Assembly: GCA_016207645.1 (NCBI GenBank) | Contig: JACQPH010000023.1 | Span: 1-47,323, forward strand | Direction: 5' to 3' | Source of the DNA: Elusimicrobiota bacterium | GTDB taxonomy: Bacteria; Elusimicrobiota; Elusimicrobia; Elusimicrobiales; UBA9959 | Length of the DNA: 47,323 bases | Shown here: piece by piece, positions 32,738 through 39,828 of the stretch | Numbering within the stretch: position 1 is the first letter of the stretch | Layout: every line of letters begins with the position of its first letter | Notes under the pieces: generated by a model | Told to the model about the DNA's origin: nothing | The model's input: the letters and a program-made list of their open reading frames with translations, nothing else | Databases searched by the model: none | Program-made: the position numbers and the translations under genes

Positions 32738-33670
32738 ATGAACAGAAGAAAGGTTACAGTAGTAGGCGCCGGGCATGTCGGAGAATCGGTTGTCCGCGCC
32801 CTGGCCGAGAAGGACCTGGCCGATATAGTCCTGGTGGACATCCCGGCGGCCGAGAACATGCCGGCCGGAAAGGCCCTGGACATCATGCAGACCGGTCCCA
32901 TCTACGGTTACGACACCAAGGTCGCCGGCGCGACGAGCTATGAAAGCACCGCCGGCTCCGACATAGTGGTCATCACCGCCGGGATCCCCCGCAAGCCGGG
33001 AATGAGCCGCGACGACCTCCTGAACACCAACGCGGCCATAGTGAAGAGCGTTACCGAGCAGGCGGCCAAGTATTCTCCCGACTCCATCCTGATAATCGTC
33101 AGCAACCCGCTGGACGCGATGTGCCAGGTAGCCCTGCAGACCTCCAGGTTCCCCTAGAACTGGGTCATCGGCATGGCCGGCATCCTGGACTCCTCCAGGA
33201 TGCGGACCTTCATAGCCCAGGCGCTCAACGTCTCCACCGAGAACGTCCACGCGATGGTGCTCGGCGGCCACGGCGACACCATGGTGCCGCTCCCCCGGTT
33301 CTCCACCGTCGCGGGCATCCCGATAACCGAACTCATGTCGAAGGAACAGATAGACGCGATCAACACCCGCACCTGCAACGGCGGCGCCGAGATAGTGAAG
33401 CTGCTGAAGACCGGCAGCGCCTATTACGCCCCGGCCGCGGCCGCGGTGGAGATGGTGGCGGCCATCCTGCTCGACAAGAACAAGGTGGTGCCCTGCGCCG
33501 CCTACCTGGAAGGCGAATACGGCATCGACGGCATCTTCGTGGGCGTGCCGGTGAAGCTGGGCGCCGGGGGCATAGTGGAGATCCTCCAGCTCAAGCTCGC
33601 CGAGGACGAAAAAGCCGCCCTGCTGAAGTCGGCGGCGTCGGTGAAGGAATTATGCGGGGTCCTGAAATAG
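32738..33670 (+). pseudogene. mdh: Malate dehydrogenase interrupted by an in-frame amber codon
   Basis: The two halves lie in one frame, separated only by TAG at 33155-33157. The first half has the nucleotide site [10 protein letters not shown], the substrate-loop [10 protein letters not shown] and VSNPLDAM. The second resumes as [19 protein letters not shown] with the catalytic [10 protein letters not shown] and [15 protein letters not shown]. Without the stop it is a normal ~309-residue LDH-like malate dehydrogenase. Family members usually read SGFPKxRV here. This copy reads SRFP-stop-NWV, so three unusual codons (AGG, TAG, TGG) fall within 15 bases, each one substitution from GGG, AAG and CGG. 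TAG is an ordinary stop elsewhere, including at the end of this gene. A pseudogene, a strain variant or a base-call error are all possible. No frameshift is present. Confidence 0.85.
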
Positions 33671-33714
33671 GCGCCCGCGCGGACAGCTAAATTATCTTTA
33701 AGGAGAACAAAAAA

Positions 33715-35049
33715 ATGGAAGCGAACATCGAACTTAAGAAAACGCTGGCGAAACTGGTGCCGGCGTGGCGGACCGACCTCCAGAAATTCGTGAAAGAGAA
33801 CGCCCACGTGAAAGTGGACGAAGTAGCCGTGGACCAGGTGATGGGCGGGATGAGGGACATCAAGGCCCTCCCCTGCGACACCTCCTACCTGGACTCGATG
33901 GAAGGCATCCGCTTCCGCGGGTTCACCATCCCCGAAGTCAGGGAGAAACTGCCCAAGCCCGCCCCCGGCGCCGTGCCCTCCCCGCTCGCGCTGTGGCACC
34001 TGCTGCTTACCGGCGAAATGCCCACCGAGGCCGCCGTGCTGGAACTCGAGGCGGAAGTCAGGAAGCGCGCCGAACTCCCCGGCTACGTGCTGGACGCGCT
34101 CAAGGCCCTGCCCAAGGACATGCACCCGATGACGCAGCTGTCCATCGGCGTATTGGCGATGCAGAAGGACTCCGTCTTCGCGAAGCGCTACAGCCAGGGC
34201 TTCAAGAGGGACGAGCACTGGGACGCGATGTTCGAGGACTCGCTGACCCTCCTCGCCCGCCTGCCCGTGATCGCCGCCTGGATCTACCGCCGCTCTTACA
34301 AGGACGGGAAGACGATCCCGGCCGACAACACGCTGGACTGGGCCGCCAACATGGCGCACATGATGGGCGTGGAGAACAAGGATTACCAGAACCTCGCGCG
34401 GCTCTACCTCCTGCTCCACTCCGACCACGAGAGCGGCAACGTCAGCGCCCATACCGGGCTGCTGGTCGGCTCCGCCCTCTCGGACATCTATTACTCGGTC
34501 TCGGCGGCGCTCAACGGCCTCGCCGGCCCGCTGCACGGCCTCGCCACCCAGGAATGCCTGAACTGGATCCTGGGCCTGATGAAAGCCTACGGCGGCAGGA
34601 CCCCGACCAGGGAAGAGGTGGAAAAATACGCCTGGGAGACCCTCAACGCCGGCCACGTGATCCCCGGCTTCGGCCATGCCGTGCTCAGGAACACCGACCC
34701 CCGCTACGTCGCGCAGAGCGAGTTCGGCGCGCAGTACCTGCCGCAGGACCCGATCTACAAGACCGTCACCACCATGCTGGAGGTCATACCCCCGGTGCTC
34801 AGGAAGCTCGGCAAGGTCAAGAACCCCTGGCCGAACGTGGACGCGATGACCGGCTGTCTGCAGCAGCATTACGGCGTGACCGAGACGGATTTCTACACCG
34901 TCATCTTCGGCGTGTCCAGGGCGCTGGGCATCACCGCCCAGGCCGTCTGGGCGAGGGGGGTGTTCTTCCCCATCGAGCGCCCGAAGTCGGTCACGACGCA
35001 GATGCTCAAAGACATAGCCGCCAAGGCCAAAGTGGCCTCGGCAGCCTGA
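33715..35049 (+). CDS. gltA: Citrate synthase, eukaryotic (mitochondrial) type
   Basis: 444 residues. It condenses oxaloacetate and acetyl-CoA to citrate. The catalytic residues are H274 (GPLHGLATQE), H321 (GFGHAVLRNTDPR) and D376 (NVDAMTGCLQQ), nearly the same numbering as the pig enzyme. The stretch LLHSDHESGNVSAHTGLLVG followed by SALSDIYYS matches mitochondrial citrate synthase far better than the hexameric E. coli type. Eukaryote-like citrate synthases are known in Geobacter and some other bacteria. An AAGGAG site precedes the ATG, and a strong terminator follows 22 bp after the stop. It is co-directional with the interrupted mdh, 44 bp downstream of it. Confidence 0.95.
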   Translation: MEANIELKKTLAKLVPAWRTDLQKFVKENAHVKVDEVAVDQVMGGMRDIKALPCDTSYLDSMEGIRFRGFTIPEVREKLPKPAPGAVPSPLALWHLLLTGEMPTEAAVLELEAEVRKRAELPGYVLDALKALPKDMHPMTQLSIGVLAMQKDSVFAKRYSQGFKRDEHWDAMFEDSLTLLARLPVIAAWIYRRSYKDGKTIPADNTLDWAANMAHMMGVENKDYQNLARLYLLLHSDHESGNVSAHTGLLVGSALSDIYYSVSAALNGLAGPLHGLATQECLNWILGLMKAYGGRTPTREEVEKYAWETLNAGHVIPGFGHAVLRNTDPRYVAQSEFGAQYLPQDPIYKTVTTMLEVIPPVLRKLGKVKNPWPNVDAMTGCLQQHYGVTETDFYTVIFGVSRALGITAQAVWARGVFFPIERPKSVTTQMLKDIAAKAKVASAA

Positions 35050-35071
35050 GCCGGCGCCTGCCGGGACAAAG

Positions 35072-35103
35072 AGCCGGGGCCGCCCCACGCGCCCCGGCTT
35101 TTT
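35072..35103 (+). terminator. Intrinsic terminator of the citrate synthase gene
   Basis: AGCCGGGG (35072-35079) pairs with CCCCGGCT (35092-35099), and the stem runs into TTTT followed by ATTT. It separates the mdh-citrate synthase transcript from the Ldh_2-family gene. Confidence 0.85.
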
Positions 35104-35176
35104 ATTTGCGTAGCAGCCGCAATAGTAGCTATCATTTATACTGGTTCCGTCGTATATTTCCGCCGCGGGAGGATAA

Positions 35177-36289
35177 ATGGAAATCGAGAAAGGCTCCAAG
35201 TGGGTAAAGTTCGACACCATGGAGCGGTTCATGGCCGACGTGCTGAAGGGCGTGGGCGTGCCCGCCGCCGACGCCGCGGTCTGCGCCGACGTCCTCATCA
35301 AGGCCGACAAGCTCGGCATCGATTCCCACGGCATTTCCCGCCTGAAGACCATTTATTACGACCGGATTAAACAGGGCATACAGCTGCCGAAGACCAGATT
35401 CGAGATAGTGCGCCAGACTCCCACCACCGCCGTCATAGACGGGCATAACGGCATGGGCCATGTGATAGCCAGACGCGCCATGGCCATAGCCATAAAGAAA
35501 GCGAAAAGATACGGCCTGGGCATGACGGCGGTGAGGAACTCCACCCATTACGGCATAGCCGGCTACTACGCGCTGATGGGCGCGGAGGCGGGCATGATAG
35601 GCATCACCGGCACCAATGCCAGGCCCTCCGTGGCCCCCACTTTCGGCACCGAGAACATGCTGGGCACCAACGCCCTGACCTTCGGCATGCCCACCGACGA
35701 GAAATTCCCTTTCCTGCTGGACTGCGCCACTTCCACCACCCAGCGCGGCAAGATCGAGGTCTATGCGAAGCTCGGCAAGAAGCTGCCGGCGGGCTGGGTC
35801 ATAGATCACAAAGGCCGGGCCAGGACCGACTCAGCCGCCGTACTCGACGAACTGGTGGCCGGCACGGCCGCTCTGGTGCCGCTGGGGGGAATAGGCGAGG
35901 AGATGAGCGGCTACAAGGGCTACGGCTATTCCACCGTGGTGGAGATACTCTCCGCCGCGCTGCAGCGGGGCGCTTACATGAAGATGCTGCTGGGGATAAA
36001 GGACGGGAAGAAGGTCCCGTACCATCTCGGGCATTTCTTCCTGGCCATCAACGTAGAGGCCTTCACCACCCTCCGTTCCTTCAAGAAGATAACCGGCGAC
36101 ATCCTGCGCGGGCTCCGCGCCTCGAAAAAGATGCCGGGCGCGGGAAAGATCTACACAGCCGGGGAAAAAGAATACCTCGCCTGGCAGTACCGCAGGAACA
36201 GGGGCGTGCCGCTGAACCGGGAAACGCAGCTCGAAGTGCTGGCCATGCGGGCCGAACTCGGCCTGAAAAAGTACAAATTCCCCTTCTGA
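35177..36289 (+). CDS. Ldh_2-family NAD(P)-dependent dehydrogenase (malate/lactate/ureidoglycolate type)
   Basis: 370 residues of the second malate/lactate dehydrogenase family, which does not have a Rossmann fold. Motifs: ADKLGIDSHGISRL with the catalytic His, VIDGHNGMGHVIA, VRNSTHYGIAGYYA, TNARPSVAPTFG, LGTNALTFGMP and LGGIGEEMSGYKGYGYSTVV. The family reduces oxaloacetate, pyruvate or related 2-oxoacids, and substrate cannot be told safely from sequence. GGAGG precedes the ATG closely. Its place beside a broken classical mdh and a citrate synthase makes malate the attractive substrate, which would give the pathway a substitute malate dehydrogenase. That is inference from context. Confidence 0.9.
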   Translation: MEIEKGSKWVKFDTMERFMADVLKGVGVPAADAAVCADVLIKADKLGIDSHGISRLKTIYYDRIKQGIQLPKTRFEIVRQTPTTAVIDGHNGMGHVIARRAMAIAIKKAKRYGLGMTAVRNSTHYGIAGYYALMGAEAGMIGITGTNARPSVAPTFGTENMLGTNALTFGMPTDEKFPFLLDCATSTTQRGKIEVYAKLGKKLPAGWVIDHKGRARTDSAAVLDELVAGTAALVPLGGIGEEMSGYKGYGYSTVVEILSAALQRGAYMKMLLGIKDGKKVPYHLGHFFLAINVEAFTTLRSFKKITGDILRGLRASKKMPGAGKIYTAGEKEYLAWQYRRNRGVPLNRETQLEVLAMRAELGLKKYKFPF

Positions 36290-36308
36290 ACGGGGGGGGA
36301 ACCCGCGT

Positions 36309-36338
36309 TTGTCCTAAAAGCGGCCTTTTTGATATACT
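36309..36338 (+). promoter_or_regulatory. Candidate sigma-70 promoter upstream of the tRNA gene
   Basis: TTGTCC (36309-36314) and TATACT (36333-36338) are separated by 18 bp. Transcription would start near 36345, about 100 bp before the tRNA, and would include a copy of the short hairpin repeat. Confidence 0.5.
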
Positions 36339-36359
36339 TTAGCTTCACCCGAAGACAAG

Positions 36360-36402
36360 GCTATGCCGGTGCCGCAGCAAGCGCTATGCGCATCAGACGG
36401 CC
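36360..36402 (+). repeat. Short hairpin repeat, copy B
   Basis: Two ~22-bp units: GCTATGCCGGTGCCGCAGCA and GCGCTATGCGCATCAGACGG, then CC. It aligns with copy A (4445-4490) and copy C (39472-39536). The inner hairpin is GCGC-TAT-GCGC here where the other two have GAGC-TAT-GCTC. This is a paired change that keeps the stem. Confidence 0.7.
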
Positions 36403-36442
36403 AAGGGTCCCCGGTGATGAAACCTGCCCGCCATGGATTTAT

Positions 36443-36516
36443 GGCACCGTAGCTCAGATGGTAAGAGCGGGCGTTTCATAAGCGCTAGGTCGGAGGTTCG
36501 ATTCCTCCCGGTGCCA
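36443..36516 (+). tRNA. tRNA with CAU anticodon (tRNA-Met, elongator type)
   Basis: 74 nt. The 7-bp acceptor stem is GGCACCG/CGGTGCC with discriminator A at 36516. The D arm is GCTC...GAGC, the anticodon loop is TTCATAA with CAT at 36477-36479, and the T arm is GGAGG-TTCGATT-CCTCC. CCA is not encoded. Initiator tRNA is unlikely because the first acceptor pair is matched and the anticodon stem lacks three GC pairs. A lysidine-modified tRNA-Ile reading AUA cannot be fully excluded. A strong terminator follows. Confidence 0.92.
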
Positions 36517-36532
36517 CGGATTTCCAGCGAGC

Positions 36533-36569
36533 CTGTCCCGCCAAGAGGTGGTTGGCGGGACAGTTTTTT
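36533..36569 (+). terminator. Strong intrinsic terminator after tRNA-Met
   Basis: CTGTCCCGCCA (36533-36543) and TGGCGGGACAG (36553-36563) form a perfect 11-bp stem with a 9-nt loop, followed by six T residues. Transcription of the tRNA should end here, so greA needs its own promoter or readthrough. Confidence 0.95.
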
Positions 36570-36576
36570 CCCAGAC

Positions 36577-36587
36577 GGGGGGGGGGG
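36577..36587 (+). repeat. Eleven-G homopolymer in front of greA
   Basis: Eleven consecutive G residues end 7 nt before the greA ATG and occupy the position of its ribosome-binding site. Such tracts change length readily during replication. Confidence 0.8.
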
Positions 36588-36594
36588 TGCGAAA

Positions 36595-37065
36595 ATGTCC
36601 GAGATCTACCTTACCAAGGACGGCTTTGAAAAGCTGCAGGCGGAGCTTACGGAGCTCAAACGCCAGAAGAACGAGCTTTCCGCGGAGATAAACGAGGCCC
36701 GGGAGCAGGGCGACCTGAAAGAGAACGCCGGCTATATCTACGGCAAGGAAAAGCAGAGCCAGGTGATGACCCGCATCAGCGAGCTGGAGGTCCGGCTGCG
36801 CAGCGCGAAGCTCGTCGACAACCTCGCCATAAACAAGGACGAGGTCCGCCTCGGGGCCACCGTGACCATGCGCGATGAGAGCACCCGGGCCACCCTCGTC
36901 TACACCCTTTCCAGCGCCGACGAGGCCGACCCCTCGGCCGGGAAGATCTCGGTCAGCTCGCCGCTGGCCCAGGGCCTGCTGGGCTCCGCGGCCGGCGCCA
37001 CGGTGATAGTCCGCCTGCCCGGCGGGGAGAAACAGCTGGCCATCCTCAAGGTTGAGTATAAATAA
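36595..37065 (+). CDS. greA: Transcript cleavage factor GreA
   Basis: 156 residues from ATG 36595 (MSEIYLTKDGFEKLQAELTE). An in-frame ATG at 36433 would read through the tRNA gene and is rejected. The N-terminal coiled-coil hairpin has the GreA/GreB tip acidic residues (EAREQGDLKENAGY). The C-terminal FKBP-like domain has VRLGATVTMRDE, ISVSSPLAQGLLG and a shortened end (ILKVEYK). GreA enters the secondary channel of stalled RNA polymerase and stimulates transcript cleavage. GreA over GreB is favoured by the acidic tip and length. The only ribosome site is the eleven-G run just upstream, so its length could tune translation. The pilB-type gene follows, and its promoter lies in the last codons of greA. 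Confidence 0.93.
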   Translation: MSEIYLTKDGFEKLQAELTELKRQKNELSAEINEAREQGDLKENAGYIYGKEKQSQVMTRISELEVRLRSAKLVDNLAINKDEVRLGATVTMRDESTRATLVYTLSSADEADPSAGKISVSSPLAQGLLGSAAGATVIVRLPGGEKQLAILKVEYK

Positions 37066-37081
37066 TTATTAGTGTTATAAT
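37052..37081 (+). promoter_or_regulatory. Sigma-70 promoter for the PilB/GspE gene
   Basis: TTGAGT (37052-37057) and a perfect TATAAT (37076-37081) are separated by 18 bp. The -35 lies within the last codons of greA. AGGAG precedes the ATG at 37135 by 8 nt. Confidence 0.7.
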
Positions 37082-37134
37082 TTAGGAGACGGCGGCCGGG
37101 CGGTTTCTCCGCCCCGGTTTTCTAGGAGATAAAC

Positions 37135-38475
37135 ATGGCATTCTGGGGAAACAAGCAGGAAGGCGAAAGCCCTCAGCCGGGCCAGCAGGCGCAGGTGAAC
37201 GTCGCCGGCACGCTGGAAGACGGCTATAACGACATCGTCAAATCCAAGGGCCGCGCGCCCGGCATTGACCTCGCCATAAAGCTCAGCGACATGATCCTCG
37301 AGCACGCGGTCAAGGAGCGCGCCAGCGACGTGCATATAGAATCCCAGGGCGCCAATCTGCGCGTGCGCTTCCGCGTGGACGGCATCCTGCAGGACATGCT
37401 GAGCTCCCCCAAGAACGCCGACATCCCCCTTACCCAGCGTATCCGCGTGCTGGCGGGCTTCGACCCCGAACCCCCGACCTCCTTCCGCAACGAGGAAGGC
37501 CGCTTCCAGAAGATGCTGGCCGGCCGCGCCATACAGGTGCGCGTCTCCTCCTTCCCCACGGTCAACGGCGAGAAACTGGTGCTCCGCGTGCTGGACCGCC
37601 AGCAGTTGGGCCTGGACCTGGAGCAGGTGGGCCTGGACCAGGACGCCCTGACGCTGATAAAGAAGCTGATCCGCAACCCCTACGGTATCTTCTTCATCAC
37701 CGGCTCCACCGGCTCCGGCAAGACCACCTCCCTTTACGCGATACTCAAGAACATCAACTCCCCGATGATAAACGTCATCACCCTCGAGGACCCGGTGGAA
37801 TACCGCCTGGAGGGCATCAACCAGGCGCAGATAAGCGCCAAGACCAACTTCACCTGGGCCGAGGGCCTGCGCACCATCCTGCGCCAGGACCCCGACGTCA
37901 TCATGGTGGGCGAGATCCGCGACTCCGACACCGCCGAGATAAGCCTGCGCGCGGCGCTCACCGGCCATCTGCTTTTCACCACCATCCACACCATCAACTC
38001 CGCCAGCATCATCGAGCGCCTGTTCGAGATGGGCGTAGCGCCCTTCCTGATAGGCTCCTCCATGCTGGGCGCCATGAGCCAGCGCCTGGTCCGCAAGGTC
38101 TGTCCCAAGTGCGCCCAGCCCGCCGCCGCTCCTTCCGAGCCGGTGGTGAACGAATTCGTGAAGAACATGGACCCCGAAGAGGGGAAGATAGTCAAAGAGC
38201 TCATCCTCAAGCCCGGCGCCGCCTACAAGGTGGAAAAAGGCTGCCCCGAATGCCGCAGCACCGGCTATATGGGCCGCACCGGCATCTTCGAGCTGATGCT
38301 GATGAACGAGGAGATCCGCAGGCATATCCTCGACCACGCCCCCACCGACGTGATCAAGCGCACCGCCATCCGCACCGGCAAGATGCGCACTCTGCTGATG
38401 GATGGCATCCTTAAGGCCCGCAGCGGGTCTACGACCCTGGCCGAGATCATCCGCGTCACCGCGACGATGGTTTAG
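37135..38475 (+). CDS. GspE/PilB-type secretion or pilus assembly ATPase
   Basis: 446 residues. Motifs in order: DMILEHAVKERASDVHIESQ, Walker A at residues 190-197 (GSTGSGKT), the Asp box LEDPVEYRLEGINQAQ, Walker B TILRQDPDVIMVGEIRD, and the His box GHLLFTTIHTINSA. A four-Cys zinc motif (CPKC...CPEC) distinguishes GspE/PilB assembly ATPases from the PilT retraction motor. The family powers type II secretion or type IV pilus assembly from the cytoplasmic face of the inner membrane. The N-terminal regulatory domain is short (about 45 residues instead of ~150). No other pilus or secretion genes are present here, so the pathway is undecided. Confidence 0.93.
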   Translation: MAFWGNKQEGESPQPGQQAQVNVAGTLEDGYNDIVKSKGRAPGIDLAIKLSDMILEHAVKERASDVHIESQGANLRVRFRVDGILQDMLSSPKNADIPLTQRIRVLAGFDPEPPTSFRNEEGRFQKMLAGRAIQVRVSSFPTVNGEKLVLRVLDRQQLGLDLEQVGLDQDALTLIKKLIRNPYGIFFITGSTGSGKTTSLYAILKNINSPMINVITLEDPVEYRLEGINQAQISAKTNFTWAEGLRTILRQDPDVIMVGEIRDSDTAEISLRAALTGHLLFTTIHTINSASIIERLFEMGVAPFLIGSSMLGAMSQRLVRKVCPKCAQPAAAPSEPVVNEFVKNMDPEEGKIVKELILKPGAAYKVEKGCPECRSTGYMGRTGIFELMLMNEEIRRHILDHAPTDVIKRTAIRTGKMRTLLMDGILKARSGSTTLAEIIRVTATMV

Positions 38476-38498
38476 TCAACTCACCGCCCAAGGCGGTC

Positions 38499-39497
38499 AT
38501 GAAAGCAATAATTATAAAATTCGGCGGCAGCTCCCTGGCCGACCCCGGCAAGATACGCCGCGCCGCCGCCCTCGCGCTCGCCTCAAAGCGCCGCGGCTTC
38601 GCTCCCGTAGTAGTAGTCTCCGCCCCGGCCGATTCCACCGACGATCTCCTGGGCCTGGCCGCGCTTACCGGGGGAAAAGACTTGAACCCGAGGGAAACGG
38701 ACGCCCTGCTGGCCGCCGGCGAGCAGTTCAGCGCGGCTTTACTGGCGCTGGCCATAGAAGCGGAGGGGGGCAAAGCGGTTTCGCTCACCGGCTTCCAGGC
38801 GGGCATCCGCACCGACGCTGAATTTTCCGCCGCCGCCGTGAAGTCCGTGGACGCCCGCCGCGTAAAAAAGGAGCTAAAGGCCGGCCGTATCCCGGTGGTG
38901 GCCGGCTTCCAGGGCGCCTCCCCGCGCGGGGATATCACCACGCTGGGCCGCGGCGGCTCCGACCTGACGGCGGTGACGCTGGCGCGCGCGCTGGGTTCCG
39001 CCCCCTGCGAGTTCCGCACCGACGTGAAGGGCATCTATACGGCCCACCCGGCCATAGTCCCGGAAGCCTCGAAGATAAAGAACATCTCCTACGGAGAAGT
39101 CATAGCGCTGGCGGAAGCGGGCACCGAAGTGCGCCAGCTCCGCGCCGTCCGCTACGCCGGAAAATATTCCATCCCGCTGCATCTGCGCTCCTCTTTCCAC
39201 GACGAAGCCGGCACCCTGGTGACGGCGGCCGGCGGAAAGCCCGGAGTTTCCTGTCTTTCTATCAAGAAGGACGGCGGCGCGGCCCTCGTCTCGGCGATAG
39301 GCCGCGGCCTCGGCGCTAAGCACGCAGGCGCCGCCCTCTCGGCGGCGGCCGCGGCCGGGGTGAGCGCAAGCCGGCAGGACGCCTCCGGCGGAAAACTGGT
39401 TTTGAGGACCTCCCCGCTGGAAGCTGAAACATTACTTAAAGCGCTCCATTCCGAATTCTTTCCCCGGCATTGGCCGTCCGACGAGCATAGCTCTTGA
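38499..39497 (+). CDS. lysC: Aspartate kinase, short form with a reduced ACT region
   Basis: 332 residues. The kinase domain has KFGGSSLADPGKIRRAA at the N-terminus, AGEQFSAALLALAI, the substrate site TLGRGGSDLTAVTLARALG and the nucleotide site FRTDVKGIYTAHPAIVP. Aspartokinase makes aspartyl phosphate for the lysine, threonine and methionine pathways. Normal monofunctional enzymes have ~400 residues with two ACT domains. Here the kinase domain is followed by a single ACT-like segment (LVSAIGRGLGAKHAGAALSA, ending LLKALHSEFF), so allosteric control may be altered. The last ten or so residues (PRHWPSDEHSS) are encoded by a repeat that has entered the 3' end. No good partner is visible. The small membrane-protein gene follows. 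Confidence 0.85.
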   Translation: MKAIIIKFGGSSLADPGKIRRAAALALASKRRGFAPVVVVSAPADSTDDLLGLAALTGGKDLNPRETDALLAAGEQFSAALLALAIEAEGGKAVSLTGFQAGIRTDAEFSAAAVKSVDARRVKKELKAGRIPVVAGFQGASPRGDITTLGRGGSDLTAVTLARALGSAPCEFRTDVKGIYTAHPAIVPEASKIKNISYGEVIALAEAGTEVRQLRAVRYAGKYSIPLHLRSSFHDEAGTLVTAAGGKPGVSCLSIKKDGGAALVSAIGRGLGAKHAGAALSAAAAAGVSASRQDASGGKLVLRTSPLEAETLLKALHSEFFPRHWPSDEHSS

Positions 39498-39536
39498 TAC
39501 GGCATGAACATAGGTCTAATACGGCACATGCATAGC
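39472..39536 (-). repeat. Short hairpin repeat, copy C (three units)
   Basis: On the minus strand it reads as three ~22-bp units: GCTATGCATGTGCCGTATTA, then CTATGTTCATGCCGTATCAA, then GAGCTATGCTCGTCGGACGG plus CC. It overlaps the last nine codons of lysC and its stop. A perfect 9-bp inverted pair, TTTCCCCGG (39459-39467) and CCGGGGAAA (39548-39556), brackets the copy. Confidence 0.7.
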
Positions 39537-39537
39537 A

Positions 39538-39566
39538 TTGACTTGACCCGGGGAAAGCTATAGAAT
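39538..39566 (+). promoter_or_regulatory. Promoter placed for a leaderless transcript
   Basis: TTGACT (39538-39543) and TAGAAT (39561-39566) are separated by 17 bp. The expected start, about 7 nt after the -10, is the A of the ATG at 39573. No Shine-Dalgarno sequence is present (TTACACA before ATG). Confidence 0.6.
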
Positions 39567-39572
39567 TACACA

Positions 39573-39809
39573 ATGGCTACTTTAATACGGGCTATCTTCG
39601 CCGTTTTCTGGCTGGTCGCCACCGGTTTCCTGGGCTTCCTCGCCTATATCGTAGTCCAGACCGAAGCCAACCCGCAGATGCTCTGGGCCTGGCTGGTAAT
39701 GTGCGGCTTCACCTTTATTTCCGTAACTTTCCTCGCCTACAACATAATCTTCGGCCACCACGACCGGGCTAACGCCCCCCACCACCACACCCACCTGAAC
39801 AAGGCCTAA
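39573..39809 (+). CDS. Small two-helix membrane protein of unknown function
   Basis: 78 residues with two clear membrane helices (about 6-28, IRAIFAVFWLVATGFLGFLA, and about 36-60, MLWAWLVMCGFTFISVTFLA) and a short loop between them. The hydrophilic end is rich in His (GHHDRANAPHHHTHLNKA), which could bind metal. I do not recognise a family. Support for a real gene: a good promoter exactly at the start codon, strongly biased hydrophobic composition, and GC-rich wobble codons like the neighbours. It lies between lysC and an inverted-repeat element, with no operon partner. Confidence 0.65.
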   Translation: MATLIRAIFAVFWLVATGFLGFLAYIVVQTEANPQMLWAWLVMCGFTFISVTFLAYNIIFGHHDRANAPHHHTHLNKA

Positions 39810-39828
39810 AAGGCGCACTGTCGCGCTA

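Noticed and set aside
33155-33157. TAG in mdh read as pyrrolysine or as recoded amber
   Set aside because: TAG is used as an ordinary stop elsewhere, including the end of mdh itself. Malate dehydrogenase has no known pyrrolysine, and neighbouring odd codons point to local error or decay.
36433-36594. A longer N-terminus for GreA starting at 36433
   Set aside because: It would translate through tRNA-Met and a strong terminator. GreA homology begins at 36595.
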